This document shows positions 26,733-35,394 of a stretch of DNA of 64,000 nucleotides, piece by piece. How positions within the stretch are numbered: the first letter of the stretch is position 1; the number at the start of each line of letters is the position of its first letter. The DNA lies in contig NZ_VCBC01000005.1 in NCBI RefSeq assembly GCF_005843925.1, forward strand, positions 280,672 through 344,671, written 5' to 3'. The translations under genes were made by a program, and so were the position numbers. Origin of the DNA: Thalassotalea litorea. Its GTDB lineage: Bacteria; Pseudomonadota; Gammaproteobacteria; Enterobacterales; Alteromonadaceae. The notes under the pieces were generated by a model that worked only from the letters and a program-made list of their open reading frames with translations, made no database searches and was not told the DNA's origin.

Positions 26733-27887
26733 TTACCAGTTCTGATAACTACCATCGGGTTTGACTAAGCGAGGCGGCTCCCAAAAATCAAAAGCCAGCT
26801 TTTTGACAACATCTTCATTTATCTCGATCCCAAGCCCAGGCGCAGCATCGACACTCAAACGATGATTCACCGGTTGTAATCTTCGATTAAATACCTGGTC
26901 ATAATCGCTCAAATCACCATCATAAGGGGGCCATTCAAGCCAGGAAAAATTACTGATGGCCGCGCAATAATGCATCGAAGCAGCGGTGCTTAGTGGGCTC
27001 AATGGATTATGCGGCATCATATCCAGATACTTAGTTTCACATAATGCAGCGATCTTCATCGCTTCGGTAAATCCACCGGCATTGCATATATCAATGCGCG
27101 CAAAGTCGACCGCTCCTTGCTCAACAAATGGGGCAAAATCCCACTTTGACGTAAATTCTTCGCCGATGGCAAACGGCACATCTACCATTTGTCGCAAAGA
27201 TTGATAACTTGTTAGCGATTGAGCGCGAATCGGCTCTTCAATAAAATCCAGAGTACCCGGCGGCATACGTTGAATAAATGAACAGGTTTCTGCCACGGTT
27301 AAGCGGTGATGGTAGTCAATTCCCAAGACTGTTTCTGGGCCGAGCTGTTCACGAATATCGGTAAGTAAAGAGGATACCTGTGCCAACGACGTTCTTGGGC
27401 AAAACTGAGTTGCCTGTTCTGGGCTGCCATGCACGCCCGTGGTGGTTCTGATTACTTGCCAACCCGCTTGTTTTAAGCTCAGAACTTGCTCGACAAGCGC
27501 TTGTTCGTAAGCCGATGTCGCGGTAACAAATAGCTCAACATATTCTCGCTGTTTACCACCGAGAAGCTGATAGACGGGTACATTTAGGTGTTTACCCAGG
27601 ACATCGTGGAGAGCGATATCAATAGCCGAAATTGCCGCGGCTAACACTCTGCCTCCTTCAAAATACTGGCTCCGATACATTTCCTGCCAGAGGGCACCAA
27701 TGTTCATCGCACTACGCCCTACCAAAAACTCCCGAAAATGCTCAATTGCCCCGGCAACGGCTTTTTCTCTACCCGATAATCCGGATTCTCCCCAGCCAAA
27801 AATGCCTTCATCCGTTTCGATTTTCACCAGGCAAACATTGCGATGGCCTAGCCAGAATGCATAGCATTTGATATCGGTGATATTCAT
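26733..27887 (-). CDS. Enolase-superfamily sugar-acid dehydratase or 3,6-anhydro-L-galactonate cycloisomerase
   Basis: This 384-residue mandelate-racemase/muconate-lactonizing-type enzyme is of the D-galactonate dehydratase subgroup: capping domain (1-125), then a barrel with Asp191 and His193 in GIDYHH, Glu217 in FIEEP, Glu243/244 in IGEEF and His293 in MPHNPLSP. These match the metal-ligand and acid/base positions of DgoD. In agar degraders a DgoD-like protein, anhydrogalactonate cycloisomerase, converts 3,6-anhydro-L-galactonate to 2-keto-3-deoxygalactonate; the GH50 neighbours make that the leading hypothesis, with galactonate dehydratase as alternative. The start codon overlaps the regulator stop (ATGA). 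Confidence 0.85.
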   Translation of the reverse strand: MNITDIKCYAFWLGHRNVCLVKIETDEGIFGWGESGLSGREKAVAGAIEHFREFLVGRSAMNIGALWQEMYRSQYFEGGRVLAAAISAIDIALHDVLGKHLNVPVYQLLGGKQREYVELFVTATSAYEQALVEQVLSLKQAGWQVIRTTTGVHGSPEQATQFCPRTSLAQVSSLLTDIREQLGPETVLGIDYHHRLTVAETCSFIQRMPPGTLDFIEEPIRAQSLTSYQSLRQMVDVPFAIGEEFTSKWDFAPFVEQGAVDFARIDICNAGGFTEAMKIAALCETKYLDMMPHNPLSPLSTAASMHYCAAISNFSWLEWPPYDGDLSDYDQVFNRRLQPVNHRLSVDAAPGLGIEINEDVVKKLAFDFWEPPRLVKPDGSYQNW

Positions 27888-28603
27888 CCTGTAAGCCCTT
27901 GTAATGGCCGGTAACCGCTACTCGATGCAGTTTCTGTCACCTGAGCAATCCAATAATCGCCACCGCTCTTGATGTGAGCAAGTAAGGCTTCATTGGCTTC
28001 TTCGACCGCCCCTTTGCTAATGAAGCTTAGTAATGTTTGATGTTCTGCAACGGCATCACTATAGCGTTTATGACTTATCGGCAAGTTGGCGTGCATTGCT
28101 TGTAATATCAGCCGTTTTCGCCGCCAGAGTTTGACCGCTTCCTGGTTATAATGGCCCCTGTACAGTTGCCAGTGAAATGCCGTGTCCAGCTCTCGAAACC
28201 GAGTAAAGTCCTGAGCTTGTGTTGCCGTCATCTTCTGAATAATGTTCTCAAGCTCTGCGATATCCTCAGGTGTATGGTTTTGAGTAAACTCTTTTAACAA
28301 ATACGGTTCCAGCAATTGCAACATCTCAAACACATCGCGCATGGTACTAAAAGCAAACCTTGCAACACGCGCTCCGCTGTTTTTCTGAAATGCCACAAAC
28401 CCCTCGCCTTCAAGTTGTTTTAATGCTTCGCGCACAGGATTGATGCTAGACCCATATTTTTTGGCGAGTTGCGTCGTTACCAACCTATCCCCACTGACAA
28501 GTTGTCCCTGAGCAATATCATTTAATATCTGACTGTAGATGCTTTGATCATCGGCCACTAAGCCAGCCTGTTGGCTGATAGTGACGAGTTTTACTGTTTC
28601 CAT
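27884..28603 (-). CDS. GntR-family transcriptional regulator, FadR subfamily
   Basis: 239 residues: an N-terminal winged helix (IYSQILNDIAQGQLVSGDRLVTTQLAKKYGSSINPVREALKQLEGEGFVAF, about 22-72) and an all-helical FCD ligand domain (about 88-220) with the LLEPYL, F--LDTAFHWQLY and H-TLLSFI segments that usually place metal/ligand residues. FadR-type regulators of this branch repress sugar-acid genes and release DNA on binding the acid. It is first gene of the operon with the dehydratase and MFS transporter. The palindrome ATTGTTAACAAT 75 bases ahead of its ATG suggests autoregulation, and the same site precedes the TonB receptor and second GH50 gene. Confidence 0.9.
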   Translation of the reverse strand: METVKLVTISQQAGLVADDQSIYSQILNDIAQGQLVSGDRLVTTQLAKKYGSSINPVREALKQLEGEGFVAFQKNSGARVARFAFSTMRDVFEMLQLLEPYLLKEFTQNHTPEDIAELENIIQKMTATQAQDFTRFRELDTAFHWQLYRGHYNQEAVKLWRRKRLILQAMHANLPISHKRYSDAVAEHQTLLSFISKGAVEEANEALLAHIKSGGDYWIAQVTETASSSGYRPLQGLTG

Positions 28604-28677
28604 AAGGTCAAAAAATTACACATAGTTAACATTCAGATTACACATAATTTAATATTGATCAATACATTTAATCATTA

Positions 28678-28689
28678 ATTGTTAACAAT
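28678..28689. promoter_or_regulatory. Palindromic operator candidate upstream of the GntR-type regulator
   Basis: ATTGTTAACAAT, perfect palindrome, inside the longer near-palindrome TAATTGTTAACAATAATTA. It stands 75 bases before the regulator ATG. A second GTTAAC (28625-28630) lies closer to the gene but is not flanked symmetrically. Confidence 0.65.
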
Positions 28690-28761
28690 AATTAAATAAC
28701 TGCACTTAATTAAATCATTAAATTCTCATATAAACAGTGGGTTAGTGTTACTCCAAGAAGA

Positions 28762-28788
28762 AGAGGTTGATTTTAAAAATCAACCTCT
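28762..28788 (-). terminator. Hairpin terminator of the second GH50 gene
   Basis: A perfect 13-bp inverted repeat (arm AGAGGTTGATTTT, 1-base centre) begins six bases after the stop of the minus-strand agarase gene. It is followed on the minus strand by TCTTCTT rather than a pure T-run, so termination is likely but not certain. Confidence 0.65.
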
Positions 28789-28793
28789 GCCGA

Positions 28794-31124
28794 TTACTGG
28801 GTACCTAAACGCTGCTGATACATAGAACCAGTAACCTGTTGTACGGCTTCAATCAACTCTGGATAAGGGGTATCCGTAACGTTAACCAGGCCAATATTGG
28901 CATTTTCACCATCAAAAGCGCGACCGGTAATGGGTTCATCAACGTATTGAAACCAATGCGCCCCCACCATATACGGCTTTTCAATAACGCTCTGCATATA
29001 CGCTTTGTATTTGCGGGCGCGATCTTGTTGGTCGCTGGCATGGACAATGCCCGGGTTATACAAACCCGAATCGGTGGCCGTACCGATATGGAATTCACCG
29101 ATAACAACCGGCAGATCAACGGACTCTAAAAATTTCCAATGATGTTCCTGAACCCCATCCTCATAAATATTAAAGCTAAGTACATCTGAGTATGTCACCG
29201 ATGCTTTAATAATTTCATCAGGCATGCCCCAGTTTGCCATGCGAGCCCCCATATAAAGGTGATTCGGCATAACCTGTTCCAGTGTGTTGTGCACCACAAT
29301 AAAATATTGTTCGCCTAACCGGGTTAATAATGCGGATAAATCATCTACGTGCGCTTGTGTAAAGTCGTCAAAAGTTGCACCTGAGGCGAGTTGCTGCCAA
29401 CTAGTAAACTGGGTATTCCACGCCTGATTTAACTGAACAATGGTGGAATATTGCTGCTGCAACTGTACCATAAATGCCGCTTTCGCCGGGCTGGAGAGAG
29501 CGTCCTTGGATAAGGCATCCAGGATCACGCCATATCTGGCTTCGACACTGCCCTGTCGTTCTCCCCAGCTTTTTTCATTATCAATAAAAATACCTGCGCA
29601 CCAGGGCGAATTTTTCACCTGTTCAGAGATCCGCTCAATGGTGATTTTTGCGCGTTGTGCAAACACGGGGTCGAATGGGTCTGGCATCTTGCCCCAATGA
29701 TTCACTTTTCCTGAGAGCGTCTGAAAATCGCCGATTATCCAACCATTAGCAAAGTAAGGTACCTGTTGTGCACGATAAAATTGTGGATCTACCCAATTAC
29801 CAAACGAGGTAAACCCCCAGTGTTTCATGCGTTTCATCGTGGTTTCATACCAGCTTTGCATAAAGTCATCGCCATATTTTCGTTCTAAATTGGCGCGATA
29901 AAAATTAAACGTTTCGCCATGAGCAATAGGACCTTTATGGGTGCTACGACGATAACTGTAGTGCTTGGCCAGCGGCTGTTCATAACTCGGCAGCCAACGG
30001 AACATCTGGTGTCTAAGCGGCAACGTAACAAAGCTGGTCTGTTGCGTTTGTTCGGAAATATTGACGATACCGATCGAATCCTCCGGGGTCACTTCATCCG
30101 GGCTACGATAGCGAATACTGTCATCTTTATAATCCACTCCGGTTAATGTCGACAAATTGGCCATCCGCACATTAGCCGGCCCATGGGAAAAGAACAGATA
30201 ACCTTCCGGATCTACCATCCACCACTTACCGTCGTGCTTTGCCACCCGAAAATATCCGGTACCTTCAAGTTTTGGACCCTGACTGAACCCACCAAACTTT
30301 GATCGTTGTTCGGCATAGGCATTGTTTCTGAAATCCTCGATTTGTTGTTTGGCCTGAGCAACCAGTTCCGCATCGTCGGTTACGTGAAGTGAGGTTTGCA
30401 CCTTGGTATTTTGACCATATTCATCAACAACGTGTTTCATCCAGTCAGGATCACTTTCTGGATTTTCTCGAATGCGGATATTCGATAACGTTAAAGATTG
30501 GTCATTCAACAAACCAATAGTAAAGAACCGAAGTTGCGCCAACGAAGACATATCAACCTGACTCGCGCGCCAGGAGCGCCAAATCATCAGTTGGTCTTCG
30601 GTATTCCAGGGTGGAGCATCACCCCACATGCCCGTATCCGTAAGTGCCTCTTTGCCAGACAATGGAAAATACACGGTTCCCGAAAAGCCCACTGGAATGC
30701 TAATTGAACGTTTTTGGACATCTTCGTCTGGATTAGCGATTTCAAGGTAAAAGTGAATGGACTCGGTACCTGTATTGGTGACATCAAAGGCAAGATTGTG
30801 CGCTGGTAACACCGACAATTGCCAGGGAGATTGGGGGGTTAACGTGACAGCAGATATATGCTCTGACGCTTTAAATTCTATCTCGAGTTGGTTTTGCTGT
30901 TGGCTGATTTTAGCGGTTTCAGCGCTGATATCGGGAACGTTTCCGGCGTCATCGGGTCCGAGTAAATCGAGCAACACTTGTTCTTGTAAAAACACATCCG
31001 CGTTCTTATCTACCAAAGGCGGCATGCTATTGCTGTCACTATCGCTACAGCTACTCAGGCATGTAATTAAGCCTGCAATTACCACCGACTTTATCGATAA
31101 ACGTTTGGTTTTGTTTTGGTTCAT
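28794..31124 (-). CDS. GH50 beta-agarase-type lipoprotein (second copy)
   Basis: A 776-residue paralogue of the other GH50 protein, with lipobox CLSSC (Cys26) and an Asp/Ser-rich linker after it. The N-terminal sandwich is followed by the barrel with GPKLEGTGYFRVAKHDGKW, VDPEGYLFFSHGPANVR, acid Glu in FIDNEKSWG and nucleophile Glu in VIGEFHIG. Conservation with the first copy is strong across the barrel and weak before residue 200, so the two may differ in binding or in preference for long agarose versus oligosaccharides. It is a monocistronic unit: operator-type palindrome 39 bases before the ATG, terminator hairpin directly after the stop. Confidence 0.92.
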   Translation of the reverse strand: MNQNKTKRLSIKSVVIAGLITCLSSCSDSDSNSMPPLVDKNADVFLQEQVLLDLLGPDDAGNVPDISAETAKISQQQNQLEIEFKASEHISAVTLTPQSPWQLSVLPAHNLAFDVTNTGTESIHFYLEIANPDEDVQKRSISIPVGFSGTVYFPLSGKEALTDTGMWGDAPPWNTEDQLMIWRSWRASQVDMSSLAQLRFFTIGLLNDQSLTLSNIRIRENPESDPDWMKHVVDEYGQNTKVQTSLHVTDDAELVAQAKQQIEDFRNNAYAEQRSKFGGFSQGPKLEGTGYFRVAKHDGKWWMVDPEGYLFFSHGPANVRMANLSTLTGVDYKDDSIRYRSPDEVTPEDSIGIVNISEQTQQTSFVTLPLRHQMFRWLPSYEQPLAKHYSYRRSTHKGPIAHGETFNFYRANLERKYGDDFMQSWYETTMKRMKHWGFTSFGNWVDPQFYRAQQVPYFANGWIIGDFQTLSGKVNHWGKMPDPFDPVFAQRAKITIERISEQVKNSPWCAGIFIDNEKSWGERQGSVEARYGVILDALSKDALSSPAKAAFMVQLQQQYSTIVQLNQAWNTQFTSWQQLASGATFDDFTQAHVDDLSALLTRLGEQYFIVVHNTLEQVMPNHLYMGARMANWGMPDEIIKASVTYSDVLSFNIYEDGVQEHHWKFLESVDLPVVIGEFHIGTATDSGLYNPGIVHASDQQDRARKYKAYMQSVIEKPYMVGAHWFQYVDEPITGRAFDGENANIGLVNVTDTPYPELIEAVQQVTGSMYQQRLGTQ

Positions 31125-31162
31125 GACATTTAATCCATAATCTGTTCATAAAACCAACTTAC

Positions 31163-31174
31163 ATTGTTAACAAT
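31163..31174. promoter_or_regulatory. Palindromic operator candidate upstream of the second GH50 gene
   Basis: ATTGTTAACAAT, the third exact copy in the locus, only 39 bases before the start codon. A protein bound here would sit on the promoter or leader and block transcription. Confidence 0.65.
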
Positions 31175-31273
31175 TAACGATCAACCAATTCCTTTGTATT
31201 GCTTGTTTTTAACTCGCCTGCAAACCGAATTTGATTAAACCGGCTTTAAAAGATTTGACTTAACATGCCCTTG

Positions 31274-32497
31274 TCATGCGGGCTTTTGAATCAAAGACTC
31301 CCGATAGGGTTTCATATGAGGAAATATTTGTGCAATTTGCTGTTCCGACAATTGCCAGTGCTCTGCCAGCACGTTACCAATCCAACCAAACATATTCGAT
31401 GTTGGCATCAAATCCCGTCCAGCCAGTAACTGCTCGGTTTTTAATCCCGGCCAGGAGCCTAATACCCTGCCACCTTTAACGGCGCCACCGGCAATAAACA
31501 TCCCACTCGCGGTGCCATGGTCGGTTCCTGCGGTGCCATTTTCTTTAGCGGTACGGCCAAATTCTGTCGCAATCATCACCACGGTTTGTTGCCATTGTTG
31601 TCCCAAGGTAGACTGCAATGTCGCCAACCCATCATCCAACTGCTTTAATTGCCTGTCGAGACGGTTACCCTGACTATTGTGGGTGTCCCAGCCGCCTAGC
31701 TCCAACATCACGCAATCTGGCCCTTTATCTGCAACCATTATCTGCCCCGCAGATTTGCACAGCTGCATAAAATTCCCCTGACGACGCGTCACTATATCGT
31801 CATCCACAAGTCCTTTTACCTTTAATCCGCTTTGTAAGCTTTCATTCATTCTAGGGTGGTACTGGTACAAATCCTGTAGTGCCGAATACAAAGACTGATC
31901 TCCATCTTTCAAATTTGACGGGAACCAGGTATCAACATTTGCTGCACTGCGCAGACTGATGGGAACAGTTCTTGAAACTGCCAAGGCAGATTGATTGTTC
32001 ACGGCAATGGCGCGCGCCAACCAACCACTATCATGATCAATGTTACCAAGACCGCTCTCCAGGAAATCCTGAGCGTCAAAGTGGGAGCGCTCCTGATACC
32101 CTGACGATACCGCAACCACAGGTAATAATGATTTTTGCTGATACCACTTGTGCATAGTGCTAAGCGACGGATGCAGGCTAAAACCACGTGCCAACGGCAG
32201 TAGCGGCGAATGAAAACTGGCAGAAAGATTGGGACGCAATTTTCTATATTGGGGATCGAATTCAGGCACTATAGTATGCATAGAATCCAGCCCACCACGA
32301 AGCATAACCCAAACAATTTTCGGACGACCTGCCTGTTTAGCGTCACCCGTAACCCTAGTCGCCTCGCGTGCGAATATATTAGCTCCAGGAATTGTTAACA
32401 GCGCCATGCCACCTCCCGCCATTTGCATGAATTTGCGGCGCGATAGCGTTTTTTCCTGACCGGTGTTCACGTTCGAACGCTTGTTATTAGGCATCAT
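31274..32497 (-). CDS. DUF1501 family protein with Tat-type signal
   Basis: About 407 residues from ATG 32497, which has GGAG 6 bases upstream; an in-frame ATG at 32509 would overlap the preceding gene. The N-terminus has a twin-arginine signal (SRRKFMQ at 19-25, then GGGMALLTIPGANIFA), so it is exported folded, probably to the periplasm. DUF1501 proteins are sulfatase/alkaline-phosphatase-superfamily-like; segments LRGGLDSMHTIVPEFDPQYRKLRP, LELGGWDTHNSQ and ATEFGRTAKENGTAGTDHGTAS are the family signatures, with Asp/His residues placed as in metal sites. The function is not known. It is paired with DUF1800, two bases apart. Confidence 0.9.
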   Translation of the reverse strand: MMPNNKRSNVNTGQEKTLSRRKFMQMAGGGMALLTIPGANIFAREATRVTGDAKQAGRPKIVWVMLRGGLDSMHTIVPEFDPQYRKLRPNLSASFHSPLLPLARGFSLHPSLSTMHKWYQQKSLLPVVAVSSGYQERSHFDAQDFLESGLGNIDHDSGWLARAIAVNNQSALAVSRTVPISLRSAANVDTWFPSNLKDGDQSLYSALQDLYQYHPRMNESLQSGLKVKGLVDDDIVTRRQGNFMQLCKSAGQIMVADKGPDCVMLELGGWDTHNSQGNRLDRQLKQLDDGLATLQSTLGQQWQQTVVMIATEFGRTAKENGTAGTDHGTASGMFIAGGAVKGGRVLGSWPGLKTEQLLAGRDLMPTSNMFGWIGNVLAEHWQLSEQQIAQIFPHMKPYRESLIQKPA

Positions 32498-32499
32498 GG

Positions 32500-33867
32500 T
32501 TATCTCCACTGAAACTCAGGGCTCATTAAAAACAACGCGATGGATTGTTCCCGACTTTCCGCTCGCATCACACTGTTATAGGTATGTTGGCTAACTTGCG
32601 AACCTAATGACGTGCTCAGAATCTTCTCGATTTTTTGCCACTTTTGATAACCACCAACCATCGCAGACCAGTCAATTCGCGCCATTAACGCACTTGGACC
32701 CAGCCAATCTTCATTTTTATCACTGTAACCAGCGGGGGAATTTGCATTGAATGGTTGTTGACCTAGGTTATTCAACGAATACCGGAAACTATTTTGTTTC
32801 ACTTCCCGAATCCCAAACGCCCGATAGGAAGAGATAACAAATTCCCGTGGCGTTTTAAATTTTTGCGGTTCAGCAATCCAGGATTCATCGGCTCGAAATA
32901 ATGTCGTCATAACCGATTTGATATTGCCATCGGTTTCACGCCAGGTCTGTTGCATTTTATCAAGTAGAGATTTTGGCGGATTCTCAGAAACAAAGTGAAA
33001 CGCCAATTTTCGGCAGATATGTTTCGCCGTCGCGGGGTGAGTCGCCAGATCTCGTAACATTTGCTCTCCCTGACTCATGCCATTTTGTCGGTAGGAACGC
33101 CCCAATAACGTGCGTTTCCCCGGTTCATGGCCATAGTTGCGAAACACAAAACCATTGCCCTCTTCCCGTTTCGGATGCTTGACACTCCAGCCAGAGATCC
33201 CCTTAGCGAGCTCAATCACGTCTTGCTGCGAATAGGGGCCATCAACACCTAGCGTATGTAGTTCAAGGATCTCGCGCGCCAGATTTTCATTTAACCCCTT
33301 GCCTCGTTTCTTTGCGGCAAGAGAATTAGGTCCAAAAGAACGCTCGTTATTCAAATACATCAGCATCGCTGGATGTTTTGTGATTGCCAGCAACATATCC
33401 TCAAAACGGCCGATTAAATTAGGCGCGATGGCCTCACGTTCCAGGGTTGTGGCAAGGCCAGCCATTAAGCGGTTATTGGCTGTCACACTAAAGTGATTGG
33501 AGAAGAAATCAAGCAGACGCCAACTGACACTATCACTCGACTGTATAGAACGTATTAAACCATCGGCGGAAGCGTTCTGTAAGGTTTTCCGGGAAAAATT
33601 TTTCGGGATTTCATCGTCGCCAAAGTCGATATTTTGGTTGGATTTTTTCTTGCGTTGTTGCTGTTGATATTGATAAAAGGCATGAAGCACCTCATCAGAG
33701 CCTGGTAACGAAGGGTCAAACTCCACGGTTTTCAATTGGCCAATCACCCAGCCTTTAGGATCCCGCTGAGCTTTTTGCATTTCACCTTGTCTGGCACCAT
33801 ATCCAAAACGATTAGTTGCAATTAACGCCCGGTTAAGCGAATGCGTTTTCATATTTTGCTCAGACAT
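32500..33867 (-). CDS. DUF1800 family protein
   Basis: A 455-residue DUF1800 protein. Landmarks: ALIATNRFGYGARQGE near the N-terminus, SVSWRLLDFFSNHFSV, LNENLAREILELHTLGVDGPYSQQDVIELAKGISGW, the small-residue block GKRTLLGRSYRQNG, and a C-terminal MSPEFQWR typical of the family. No clear signal peptide is visible on this start. The gene ends two bases before its DUF1501 partner, the arrangement seen in many bacteria, so the products likely act together. The biochemical role is unknown. The position between the agarase locus and the carnitine-type genes gives no firm hint of function. Confidence 0.88.
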   Translation of the reverse strand: MSEQNMKTHSLNRALIATNRFGYGARQGEMQKAQRDPKGWVIGQLKTVEFDPSLPGSDEVLHAFYQYQQQQRKKKSNQNIDFGDDEIPKNFSRKTLQNASADGLIRSIQSSDSVSWRLLDFFSNHFSVTANNRLMAGLATTLEREAIAPNLIGRFEDMLLAITKHPAMLMYLNNERSFGPNSLAAKKRGKGLNENLAREILELHTLGVDGPYSQQDVIELAKGISGWSVKHPKREEGNGFVFRNYGHEPGKRTLLGRSYRQNGMSQGEQMLRDLATHPATAKHICRKLAFHFVSENPPKSLLDKMQQTWRETDGNIKSVMTTLFRADESWIAEPQKFKTPREFVISSYRAFGIREVKQNSFRYSLNNLGQQPFNANSPAGYSDKNEDWLGPSALMARIDWSAMVGGYQKWQKIEKILSTSLGSQVSQHTYNSVMRAESREQSIALFLMSPEFQWR

Positions 33868-34281
33868 CGTTCTGCCCTATATTCCTTATTGTTTTAACTA
33901 TTATATAAACCGATTTTATTTAAGATTGCCAATGCCTTTACGCAAAATTTACGTCCTCCTAACTAGGCTATGTGTTCATACCCAGATTTAAAGCAATATG
34001 CCCGCAACCAAAAATCTCATTTTTGTGAAAGTTTACCTTTGCTGCCAGGTTCGTTAGAAAGGCAGGTATGAAAAGCTATTGAAATGAGTGTAAACCGATT
34101 TACTTTTGCATCATCTAAGTCAGAATTGGGTCCGATAAATAACAATAATCCGTTGGTATTCAAATTTAAATTTGTTAGGGTGACGGAATTACGATGTGAG
34201 TTAAGAGAATAGCTCGCAGTCATAGGGTATTCGGCACCATAATGAACCAATACCAAGCATCCATACAGAGGTTTTACGATA
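33868..34281. other. Divergent intergenic region
   Basis: This 414-base AT-rich gap separates the DUF1800 gene (minus) from the dioxygenase gene (plus). An AGAGG ribosome site (34266-34270) stands before the plus-strand ATG and CATAAT at 34239-34244 could be a -10. No palindrome, repeat or convincing gene was seen. Confidence 0.5.
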
Positions 34282-35394
34282 ATGCGTATTCACGCTTGCC
34301 AGTGCCAAGAAGATGGCATTTCCATTGAGTTTTCCGATAAAAAAACCGCAGAATTCAGCTTGTTTTGGCTTCGGGATCACAGTACCGATGCCAAAAGTCT
34401 GAACCCCAGCACATTGCAGCGAGATCTGGACACCTTTAACATGCCTGTCCCAAAGCTAGCGCAGCAACAATTATTAAACGATGGTGCGGTATTACAAATT
34501 CACTGGCAAAACGATGCGACATTAACCGAATTTACCGCGGATTTTCTGCATGCCATGGCATATCCATGTGTGCCAGAGCCTGGTTATAAACTTTGGGGCA
34601 ACGAGCTTCAAGACCGTGTCCCGGATTTTGATTTTAATCAGATATCGCAAAGTGACGCCGCGTTTTTACCGGTAATCGATGCCATGGAAAATTTTGGTAT
34701 TGTCACATTTTCCAATGTACCAACAGATATGAGCGCCACCAAAGCCCTGCTTGAAAAAATTGGTTATATTCGCGAATCGGTATTTGGCGGCCTGTGGGAT
34801 TTTTCCAATAATCAGGCCCACAGCGACAGTGCTTATACCAGTGTTGGTATTGGTTTGCATACCGATGGCACTTACACAATTGACCCACCAGGGTTGCAAT
34901 TATTGCATTGTCTTGCCTTTGAAGGTGAAGGCGCGTTCAATCAATTTGTTGATGGTTTTAAGGTCGCACAACTCATTAAAGAGCAAGAACCTCAAGCCTA
35001 CCAAACGCTCACTCGCATTAAAGTACCGGCCCATTATATCGAGCCCGGTATTCAATTAAGGGGCGAACATCCGGTGGTACGTGAAGATAAGAACGGCCAT
35101 TTTGAGCAGATCTGTTTTAACAATTTTGATCGCAGTCCGTTTAAATTAACAGCTGAAGATGAAAAAGCGTTTTATCATGCCTATGGTAAATACCAACAAT
35201 TAGTCAATGATCCGGCGCTGCAAATTCAATTTCAGCTACAGCCCGGTAAAGCGGTGTGGTTTGATAACTGGCGTACTTTGCATGCAAGAACCGCGTTCAG
35301 CGGATTTCGCCATCTCGCCGGTGGTTATACTAACCGTGAAGATTACATCAGTAAAAAACTTACATTACGAGGTCAGACACCATGGCAGGAATAA
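34282..35394 (+). CDS. Trimethyllysine/gamma-butyrobetaine dioxygenase-family enzyme (Fe(II)/2-oxoglutarate)
   Basis: 370 residues in two parts: a GBBH-like N-terminal domain (about 1-110; FWLRDHSTDAKSLNPSTLQRDLDT) and a TauD-type double-stranded helix with Fe ligands His193 and Asp195 (LHTDGTYTIDPPGLQLLHC) and distal His334 (FDNWRTLHAR), with Arg336/Arg343 for 2-oxoglutarate. The N-domain lacks the zinc Cys set of human BBOX. The active-site run IRESVFGGLWDF, SDSAYTSVGIGLHTDGTY and FNNFDR are closer to trimethyllysine hydroxylase (TMLH) than to butyrobetaine hydroxylase as I recall them. It starts an operon with an aldolase (13-base overlap) and an aldehyde dehydrogenase, which supports TMLH. 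Cytoplasmic. Confidence 0.8.
   Translation: MRIHACQCQEDGISIEFSDKKTAEFSLFWLRDHSTDAKSLNPSTLQRDLDTFNMPVPKLAQQQLLNDGAVLQIHWQNDATLTEFTADFLHAMAYPCVPEPGYKLWGNELQDRVPDFDFNQISQSDAAFLPVIDAMENFGIVTFSNVPTDMSATKALLEKIGYIRESVFGGLWDFSNNQAHSDSAYTSVGIGLHTDGTYTIDPPGLQLLHCLAFEGEGAFNQFVDGFKVAQLIKEQEPQAYQTLTRIKVPAHYIEPGIQLRGEHPVVREDKNGHFEQICFNNFDRSPFKLTAEDEKAFYHAYGKYQQLVNDPALQIQFQLQPGKAVWFDNWRTLHARTAFSGFRHLAGGYTNREDYISKKLTLRGQTPWQE

Noticed and set aside
32388..32402. Further regulator site ATTGTTAACAGC inside the DUF1501 gene
   Set aside because: It breaks the palindrome at the last two bases and lies within coding sequence.
34017..34256. 79-codon minus-strand frame before the dioxygenase gene
   Set aside because: No ribosome site, unusual composition and no recognisable domain; it fills a promoter-like AT-rich gap.
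34282..35394. Gamma-butyrobetaine hydroxylase as the primary name
   Set aside because: Family is shared, but active-site stretches and the aldolase/dehydrogenase neighbours fit the trimethyllysine hydroxylase step better. Not excluded.
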